From Corynespora cassiicola (taxonomy: Eukaryota > Ascomycota > Dothideomycetes > Pleosporales > Corynesporascaceae): DNA of 64,000 nt. The notes beneath the pieces are model-generated. The model searched no databases. It worked only from the letters and a program-made list of their open reading frames with translations, and was not told the DNA's origin. Where the stretch lies: assembly GCA_022059125.1 (NCBI GenBank), contig JAEUWY010000006.1, positions 2,108,001 to 2,172,000 on the forward strand, in the 5' to 3' direction. Below are positions 56,424-64,000 of the stretch, one piece after another. Position numbers and translations under genes: made by a program. Numbering within the stretch: the stretch's first letter is position 1; each line of letters starts with the position of its first letter.

Positions 56424-57603
56424 TCATGTGAGATCCACAATCTCAGCGCCATCTTTGGGTGCCGAGGTAACCCTTCGCTTCTTTTCGGAGATGAACGATA
56501 CCTCACCATTGTCCATCATTTCGCCAGCATTGTTGCTGCCATCAGTCAAACGCTCACGCTTGATACCCCGCTCATTCTTGATGGCTTTTTCGGCATCATT
56601 TCGCTCCTGAGTCGATCAGTGACTGCTCAAAATATCCTGCTACTTTGTACTTACACGCTGACGCCTAATGATCTCTCTCATCTCATCAAAATTTAATCCA
56701 TCCAAGTCGCGCTGTTCGAGGGGAACTGGACTAGGGGTGCGTGGAAGAATCATAAGGGATTTCAAGGCATCTATAAGAATTAGCACGGGCATGCAGTATA
56801 GAACGAATTATTAGCGTACCCTTTGAGCGATACTTGAAGTTATACGTCACTGCTGGTTTTTTGTCGTATAGATAAGTCGTATCCACGACTGGGAAACCTT
56901 CCGTTATCTCGCGTTCTGCTAGGCTGCGGGATCACGTTAGCTGATACTCGGTTTAGATAGTAAACACCCAACTGACCTCGCTCGATGTGAGAGAGTCATT
57001 CCCTTCAAAGCCTTCTCGGGTATGGTTCCAACCGGTGTGATTCCAGCATCCGCCTCGTAACTTGGGTTGGGATCCCTAATCATAGCGCCAGTCAAGACCC
57101 AGAAGAATTCGATAGTGATGGTCCCAATATCACCCAATTTTCGCTTGAGCTCATTATCAAGCCTATGGACGCTTTCGTCGTCTGCCGAAATACAGTCAGC
57201 AATGGCTTGGTACCTGATTTGACATACGAAACAGAAGGCATAAAATTGGCTTACCAATGTGGAGCTCTGAAAAGCTCATCTTTCTGACAAAGAATCTCCC
57301 TCCTGTCCACTCACGTAGCCCCTTAAAGGTATATACTCGATTAGATCGTAGTTGATTTTTCGAGAACACACGGTTATCCATGACTTTGCCATCCACAGAC
57401 AGCTTTACACTCAAGTCATGCCTCTTTTTGAAACCACCGACCAGATTGTACCGAACTTCGAAATTGGCTCCAGATGGGGCCTCGACGTATTTAGTTACTG
57501 AGTTTGGGGCTTCCTCCTGCTCGTCATCCTTGAATTCTTGTAGTGCTACGCCGTTGACATAGACACCGACTTGGATCATATTCAATGGAATCAGTGGTAC
57601 CAT
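56424..57603 (-). CDS. DUF7918-type fungal protein, copy D
   Basis: Five exons: 57603-57255, 57181-56977, 56923-56820, 56770-56655 and 56606-56424, giving 318 residues. The ATG at 57579 is an alternative start. What is seen: IQVGVYVNGVALQEFKDDE, SVTKYVEAPSGANFEVRY, LSVKLSVDGKVMDNRVFSK and FFVRKMSFSELH form the N-terminal beta-rich domain. IGTITIEFFWV, KALKGMTLSHRAR and VTYNFKYRSK follow. ALKSLMILPRTPSPVPLEQR with LNFDEMREIIRRQR is a conserved C-terminal helix. The last exon encodes AIKNERGIKRERL, a KRR patch and the end AEIVDLT. Introns are 48 to 73 bases with the same phases as copy C. This is the best-preserved copy and probably the array's reference form. Function unknown. Confidence 0.84.
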
Positions 57604-59174
57604 GGTTGCGACGGTGGTTGCTGTAGCGGTGGTGGTGGTTGTAGGAAATAGGACCTTGCTGCAAGACAGAAGAAGATATATGCTGCCTCGACGCCATATG
57701 AAGGTAAAGGTGGAGGGGATGAGGTGAAGGTGAAGGTGAGGGTGGGGTGGTCACCATTCACGCGCCTCCCGAATCTCTCGCCACACGACTCCAAGGACGT
57801 CATTTTGTTCGCAAAGCCCTTTTTGCAGTATTTTGTTTAGATGTACTAACAGCTTTGCGTCCATGCTATGAGCCGTGATACTTGATCCCGACTTTGAGGT
57901 TGCCTATGCGGCGCCCTTGACAAATTTTCAGTCTTGAACTAACTCTAGGGACACATTGATGCCATGTCCACATGAGAATTTGTTATCAATTCAAGTACAT
58001 CAAGGGCTAAGATTTACAGTAACAGCTTATGCGTCTCTTCTAATGTCGCAAAAAACTAACTCAAGGCCTATTGGATGAATTATGACGTTCAAGACTCCTA
58101 ATCAGTTTTGTTCCCTTCACCCCAACTCCACGCAACAAATACCTCCACGATAATATGTCACTATCAAACCCCACTTTCCCTCGCAAACCAAACACAAAGA
58201 TAGTCAAACTATACCTCCACCAGCCCTCACACGTTGATCAAAACCCTAGGTATCATCGCTGGACGTGACCTGCGCAGCAAGATAGCATCCCTCCCATTTC
58301 CATAAATAACCTCAAAACGAAACGTTCACACAGCAAATACAACAAGCCCACAAATCCGCTCCCACAAAGAAACCAATCCAAACCCAACCTCCCCGCTCAC
58401 CCCCACACCATCCATCCAGAAACCCCCCCAACCCTTTGTCAAACCCTAATCCCCCTCTCCTGAAACCCAACATCAAAGCTGCACCCCATCCCTGCACATC
58501 CAACAAGAAGAAAAAAAATCACCACCGCGAAACAAAGCACCACACGAACAAACACCAAGCGCTCAATGAACAAACGAAATCTATTCTTCGCAACGACCGA
58601 GAGAGAGGGCGAGGGAGAAAGCGCCGACTCTCCCCAGACTCAGCTACCTAAGGTATGCCATGGAATTCTCAGCCGCCAGTCAGGTGTATAATGATGAACA
58701 CAAAATGAAAGGGCGAAAAAAGCGCAAAAGATAAAAGAAAAACAGACATTACGCCTACATGGTTGGGAGCCTCAGTATAGGAGAAAGGTGCAAGGAGACG
58801 GAAAAGGGAAAAAAAGGAATCGCAGACTCCTCCCCACCAGTAGACACCGATCCCAGAAATAGTTACTCCTGAGGCCATAAAGGGAATAAAACCCGCCAAA
58901 TGCTTTGTGTATGTATAGGAAAGCAGATATACACGCTATGCACCCAAAGCCAAGTCGTTATCGTGAGGTTTGTTCATGCAATCGACCAAGTGTCCGTTGA
59001 GATCCTCCGTGTGATACTTGTGCTGTTCGAAATGCTGTGCTGTAGAGACATGAACTAAAGAGAGAGCGCAACACACGACTCGCTGAGCGCGTAGCTGCCA
59101 TGACATGCATCACTTATGTGTGTCTAGCGGATGCCCATGCTAATCTTGTTGCTCCATATTCAGGGATGCAGGGT
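57604..59174. other. 1.6 kb gap upstream of the array
   Basis: Promoter of copy D (CACC/ACC-rich on the minus strand near 57600-57760) and the 3' flank of STS1 further right. C-rich and A-rich stretches alternate between 58.1 and 58.7 kb. No supported gene. Confidence 0.5.
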
Positions 59175-60176
59175 TTACCATGCACCGACTTGTGCCGGCG
59201 AGCCGAAGCCGTACGTGCCATTCAGTAGCTGTTGCCTGACCGACATGGTGTCTGGAGGCCCGCCAGCCGCTGGGTTGGAGCCCTCCGATCCCATCCAGTT
59301 GAGGCTCCCTCGCAGCTCATTGACCGCTTCTTGCATCCGGCCGCCCGAGATTTCGTTGTGCTTGGTGATCTTCTGGTCCCAGTTTCCGTAAGAAAGCTGC
59401 ATGCCGCCTGCCTTCTTGCCCGCCTCGCGGAACACGACCGCCCACGCCTTGGCCATTTCTTCATATGCCTCTTGTTTGTGTCGGTTGTGCTGGAACGTAT
59501 CCCAGTCCGGGAGGCGGTGAATGAAGTCGGTGGCCCCATCGAGGAAGGTCAAAGAAGTAGCAGCCTGGGATTCGTTGGGTGGTAAGAAGTGGGGGGTGAA
59601 GTCTTTTAGGGATTCGAGGAGTTCGACGAGTTGCTGCCGCACACGGTTGTAGGCATAGTCGGATGATGGGCGTCCGCCAAAGGGGAAAGCCGACTGGAAA
59701 GCCGACTCGTACTTTCCGAGCACTTCTAGGGTTGACTGTACGCTGGGACGTGGTGCGGCGGTGACGACTTCGTGACCGATGTCTGGGTGGCGTTCGCAGA
59801 TCTGTTGGAGCATGGACCGCATTTCATCGGCGCTCAGCGTCTCGAGCAGACGTGGTAGAGGAAGGGGACGGCCGGAGACGTTGGTTCGCATGCGCTTGGT
59901 CGAGTGTCGTGGGAGTGGTCGTGTCTGCACGGCAGGGGAGCCAGACGGGGATGCAGACATGCGATCATCGTCGCCGCCGCTGCTTCCATCGTCGTCGGCC
60001 TTCCGCTTTCGGCCAGACATGGTAGGGGGCGAGAAGACTACAGGAAAGCGGGTGTCAGCGAGAGGACTGCGGAGGTTGCGCTGTGAGCAGCCGGGCGACG
60101 TACTGTTGCGGGAGGGAGAGAGGCGGTTGTTGAGTAGGTGAGGGGGGGGTGCGAAGTTTTGGTTGATGACATTCAT
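59175..60176 (-). CDS. STS1: Nuclear proteasome tethering factor STS1/Cut8
   Basis: Two exons: 60176-60104 and 60037-59175. The intron is 66 bases and the product 311 residues. I chose the ATG at 60176 because splicing then gives [25 protein letters not shown], the expected fungal Cut8 N-terminus with a basic nuclear signal. Reading through the intron would insert unrelated residues. What is seen: a second basic patch (HSTKRMR), [20 protein letters not shown] near residue 105, a [11 protein letters not shown] segment, and the helical bundle with [14 protein letters not shown] [41 protein letters not shown] and FIHRLPDW. Family knowledge: STS1/Cut8 holds 26S proteasomes in the nucleus and is itself a short-lived protein. 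Confidence 0.92.
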   Translation of the reverse strand: MNVINQNFAPPPHLLNNRLSPSRNSTSPGCSQRNLRSPLADTRFPVVFSPPTMSGRKRKADDDGSSGGDDDRMSASPSGSPAVQTRPLPRHSTKRMRTNVSGRPLPLPRLLETLSADEMRSMLQQICERHPDIGHEVVTAAPRPSVQSTLEVLGKYESAFQSAFPFGGRPSSDYAYNRVRQQLVELLESLKDFTPHFLPPNESQAATSLTFLDGATDFIHRLPDWDTFQHNRHKQEAYEEMAKAWAVVFREAGKKAGGMQLSYGNWDQKITKHNEISGGRMQEAVNELRGSLNWMGSEGSNPAAGGPPDTMSVRQQLLNGTYGFGSPAQVGAW

Positions 60177-61010
60177 GCTGGCGGCGAGCCGCAAACGGGG
60201 GTGGCACGCAGTGGATGGGCTGTCGACGGCGAAGGCGAAGGGCGAGCACGGGGGCGGGAGCCGGGCGTGTTCCTGGCGATGGCGAGGGTGCGGTGGTGTT
60301 GTTGTGTTGTGGTTGCTCTGTGCGGAGTCTGAGGAGGAGCGAGCCCAAGAGCTAGGCGACTTATTTGGCAGGCTCGCACGGACCAGAAGCTTGGGAGCGC
60401 TTGCCGACAGCCTGGGCCGCCGGCACCCAATCATACGACGTCACCCTCCACCACCAGCGACCACATGAGTGCTTTTGGAACGGCGAGCTGTCACGATAGC
60501 ATGGTATGCGTTGGGTGCTGCCGGTGGCGGTGTATGAAGAGTCGGTACCTGAGCAGATGCCAAAACATGTCAGCGTCTGGACCGCCCGGCACCACCGAGA
60601 TCCGGCCCAGCACAGCTACAACAATACGTTATTCACAACCATGATCATCACCATCGTCGTCGTCACCACCATCGCCATCCGCCTCACTTGTCACGCTGCA
60701 CGGGGACACGGCTGTGTCGGGGGATCGCATCGACTGCTCGGGCGCAGTGCCAGCAGATCTAGTAAATTTTTATCCAAAGCCCTTGCGCCATGACTCCTGG
60801 GACGACCCACAGTGCCAGAGCCAGAGCTTGAGGAATGCTCTTGGGATGCTGCAGGACGCATGCGCGCCCACAGCCACTGCATCAAGGGCGCGTCAAGGGA
60901 ATCTCAGCGCCATGCTTACCTGATACGCTGCGACGAACATGCAAACATCCAGAAACTCCGCCCTTGCCCCGTGTACATAATACAAGTTTGCTGCCAAGAA
61001 GCCACCTGAA
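60177..61010. other. Spacer between MTR4 3' end and STS1 start
   Basis: About 830 bases, both genes on the minus strand. Contains the STS1 promoter, GC-rich with CCACCACC runs near 60440 and CATCATCACCATCGTCGT near 60643-60662. No gene seen. Confidence 0.5.
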
Positions 61011-64000
61011 TCATAGATACAGGGACTGGGCTGCCACGAGATCCCGCCTCACGAGCTCCAGCGCCGCTGTGAATTTCTGCTCCAGCTCCTCGCTGCCCAT
61101 CACTTTGGAGGCTTGGGCAATTTGACGAAGCAGCTCCTCCAAGCGGCGGAAAAGACGAATCAGACTGCCTTCATAGACGTCCGTCATTTTGCTAAAACAC
61201 CGTCAGTGGGATATGTCCTCATTGGCGAGGTCGTGGGGGATCAAATGGCCTTACCAGATCTGTGCAAACGAGGCACCCTTGGACCAGGCAAACACGACTT
61301 CCATGAGCTCGGGCTTGAAAGAGTTGAGATACTCCTCCTCGTTGACCGTAAGCTTGCTCTCCTGTGAGATCTTGGCGATAACCCTGGCTTGCGCCTGAAT
61401 CTCACGGAACGGCTTAGCAAGCTCCTCCTTGAGCGCAGGAGCGTCCTTGCTCTTCTCCTCAAAGATGAAGCAGCTCAGACAGGCAGCACATTGCTCAGGG
61501 GTGAGCTCGTTGAAGAAGCGATTGAAGAGGAGCTCGCTCAACACCAGCTCGTCACCGGTGCTAATTTCACAAGCCACTCTGGCCTTGATCTGCACCACGT
61601 CGGCCTCGTCGATGAAGCCGAGGCGACGTAGGACACGCTTCCGGCACTTTAGTTCGTCGAGTTGAATCACTGAAAGAGCGTTTGCAATCTCCTTCTTGGT
61701 GGCCTTGATTTTGTCAGCAGTCTCCATTTTACGCACATACTGCCTGTAGAGTTCTGGTAGCCTCTGCGAATTGTGGAGCGGGTTGGCAAGGAGACGTGAC
61801 TCCAGGACTTCGATTTTCTGCAAAAGTGAGCATAATAGCCACCGACTGTCAGGGTCTTCGGCGTAACCTACTCTAAGGAGTCGCTTGAAGCTCTCGTCAT
61901 TAATCTTCATGTTTTCGATAGGGTCCAGGATGGCAATGCCGTCCGGGAATCGCCTCTTCACCTCCTCGAGAGCTTTCCATACCGTGTTCTTCTGCTCTGT
62001 CGACTTGAGCTCGTTGGGAAGGAAGAGGCGAATATGTCCGATGGATTCAATGCAGGTTAGAAGCACGGGAATGATTTCCATCTTGCCCTTCTCCCCTGGT
62101 CCCGGAGGCCGAACGCCTGGCGGCAGACCATCGCCTGACTGTGGCGCGAAAGTACAGTCACTCGCAACCTGAAGGACAACATCCACGACAAAAGTTTCCA
62201 GAGGGGGCACCTGTTCGTTCTTAGTGGTCTTGCGGGGTGCGTAGGCGACCACGGCGCCCCATCCAAAGTCATAGTCCTTGTACTTGATCTTGACCAACCG
62301 ACCAGCCTGCATGAACTGTAGGCAGTTACTGGGGTGCATGATCACCTCGCGCATTTCTTTGGTGTTAGTGTCGAGTTGCTGTCTCAATCCGTAGTACTCC
62401 TTGACGGTAGTCTCATCAACAATGGTAGTATTCGATTTTTCGTGCTCAAGTTCTTGTAATTCTGCATTCATGTCAGCAAATGTAAACTTGTTTTTTTTCT
62501 GACGGAAATACTCACTCTGTTCCAGACTCGAGACACTGGCTGTGTTCTGGAATTGGAAGAAGCATCGCTCCAACATGAACTCCGGAGATATGCCCTCGAC
62601 ACGCATCAAGTTGAGGATCATGTTGTATCCTAGATGAAAAGCAGAGTTGAGGTTGTCTTGTTGTCCGCGAACAATCTCCTTGGCAGCTGCAGGCTCCATC
62701 TGTTCGCCAATCATCATGATAACAATACCACGGTCATCGAGGCCACGGCGACCTGCACGACCCGACATCTGAATGAATTCGGAGGGCGTGACCCAGCGTG
62801 TCGACACGCCGTCAAACTTGCGTACACTTGTGAAAACGACCGTCTTTGCCGGCATGTTGAGACCAATCGAGAATGTCTCGGTCGCAAACAGGACCTTGAT
62901 CAACCCCTCTTGGAACAAGATTTCGATGGTCTCCTTGAGGATGGGCAAAAGTCCAGAGTGATGGACACCGATACCTCGTCGGAGAAGAGGAAGGATATGT
63001 TGGATCTGCGGGAGACTACGGTCCTCTTCCGAAAGCATCTCGATAGCGCTGTTGAAGACCTTGGAAACCATGGCTTTTTCCGAATCGTCGTTGAAGGCGA
63101 GTTGGCTCATAGACAGGGCATAATTCTCGCACTCGCGCTTGCTGAAGCTGAATACGATGACGGGGTTGTAGCTCTTGACCATAATCATCTTGACAATCTT
63201 GTAGATGTCTGACTGGTCCTTGTTGCCGCCCTTGTTCGTCTTCTTGTCCTTGCCCTTTCCTTTCCTCTTTGCCAAGGCATCCGCTGGGTCGCTACCGGCC
63301 TTCTCGGCGATGGATGCCATGGCCTTTTGGAAGTTTTCTTCACGAAAGACACCCTTCTCGTCGACCACCAAGTGAATGCCATCGGCACCGGCGGGGAAAA
63401 AGTAGTGCTGCAGCGGGGTGGGACGGAAGTCTGTATACACAACGTGACATGGCTGGTTGTGCGTCTTGGTGATCCACTCAGCAAACTGCATAGCGTTCGG
63501 GATGGTGGCTGACAAAAAGACATAGCGGACTTTGTCTGGCAGCAGGATGATGGTTTCCTCCCAGACGACACCTCGCGACTTGTCGCGCAGATAGTGGACT
63601 TCGTCGAAGACGACCCAGGCGACCTCGCGCATAATCTCCGAGCCCCGGTAAAGCATAGACCGCAGAATCTCGGTGGTCATGACTAAACAGGTAGCGGTCG
63701 GGTTGATGGTGACATCACCGGTCATAAGTCCCACATCGCCAAACTCTGCCAGAAATTCACGGTATTTTTGGTTGCTGAGCGCCTTAATGGGACTCGTGTA
63801 GATGACACGCTGGTTGTTTTTCAGACATTGTGCGACGGCATACTCGGCGACGACGGTTTTTCCCGCGGAGGTGTGGGCGGACACCAGCACACTCTCGTTG
63901 CGCTGAATCGAAGCGATCGAGACTTGCTGGAAGGGATCGAGGGTGAAGGGCCATGTACGCGCAGGCTCTGTTGGCGGCTTGTGCTCAGAAATGGGGACAT
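61011..64000 (-). CDS. MTR4: Exosome-associated RNA helicase MTR4 (5' end beyond the window)
   Basis: Exons seen: 64000-62516 (open at the edge), 62461-61872, 61817-61255 and 61191-61011. The visible part covers about 940 residues; the missing N-terminus should be short. Family knowledge: MTR4 (DOB1) is the 3'-5' RNA helicase of the TRAMP and exosome pathway in nuclear RNA processing and decay. What is seen, in order: [14 protein letters not shown], motif [35 protein letters not shown], the DEVH box [48 protein letters not shown] and [12 protein letters not shown]. The arch/KOW region follows with [17 protein letters not shown], then a helical C-terminus ending in AAQSLYL. Two introns of exactly 54 bases (62462-62515 and 61818-61871) lack in-frame stops. 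Confidence 0.97.

Noticed and set aside
59175..60434. Longer STS1 reading frame starting at 60434
   Set aside because: The extension is low-complexity Ser/Pro/Arg sequence. The spliced start at 60176 gives the family N-terminus.

Overview
The window is nuclear DNA from a filamentous ascomycete (Pezizomycotina; the class is not settled by what I can see, Dothideomycetes is a guess). The evidence is short GTAAGT/GTATGT introns of about 46-70 bases, fungus-specific families (STS1/Cut8, a DUF7708-type STAND NTPase, DUF7918-type proteins, fungal P450 and MFS families) and single-copy eukaryotic housekeeping genes. Gene models were spliced by hand, and exon lengths were checked to keep one reading frame.

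Left part (1-6.3 kb): the 3' end of an unrecognised gene, ALG14 (N-glycan assembly), the eIF2B beta subunit (GCD7) and the nuclear-envelope lipid phosphatase NEM1. GCD7 and NEM1 are divergent, and a seven-codon upstream ORF ends on the NEM1 start codon. From 6.9 to 20 kb lies an accessory stretch: a DUF7708/NACHT-like STAND NTPase, a peroxisomal-type alpha/beta hydrolase sharing a 222-base divergent promoter with a stand-alone adenylation enzyme, an AT-rich relic, a broken cytochrome P450 and an MFS transporter of the allantoate/vitamin permease family. The last four genes look like a small, partly decayed metabolic locus.

Middle part (20-45.4 kb): long gene-poor, microsatellite-rich DNA (20.0-24.3, 26.0-30.8, 35.6-40.6 and 41.5-45.4 kb) separates a conserved Ser-rich fungal protein, a nine-exon polynucleotide kinase 3'-phosphatase, Mediator subunit MED18 divergent from the 2-oxoglutarate dehydrogenase subunit KGD4, and a secreted Pro-rich double-psi beta-barrel (expansin-like) protein.

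Right part (45.4-64 kb): one gene encodes a short-chain dehydrogenase fused to a PgdA-like polysaccharide deacetylase, followed by an intact P450. Next comes a head-to-tail array of four DUF7918-type paralogues, all on the minus strand. Three keep C-terminal tails ending in a SUMO-interaction-like motif, two of these tails also carry SUMO-attachment-like motifs, and the fourth copy is decaying. The window ends with the proteasome tether STS1/Cut8 and the exosome helicase MTR4, which runs off the right edge.

The most unusual parts are the DUF7918 array with its SUMO-like tails, the dehydrogenase-deacetylase fusion, and the decayed adenylation/hydrolase/P450/MFS locus. I saw no rRNA, tRNA, CRISPR array or recognisable intact transposon.
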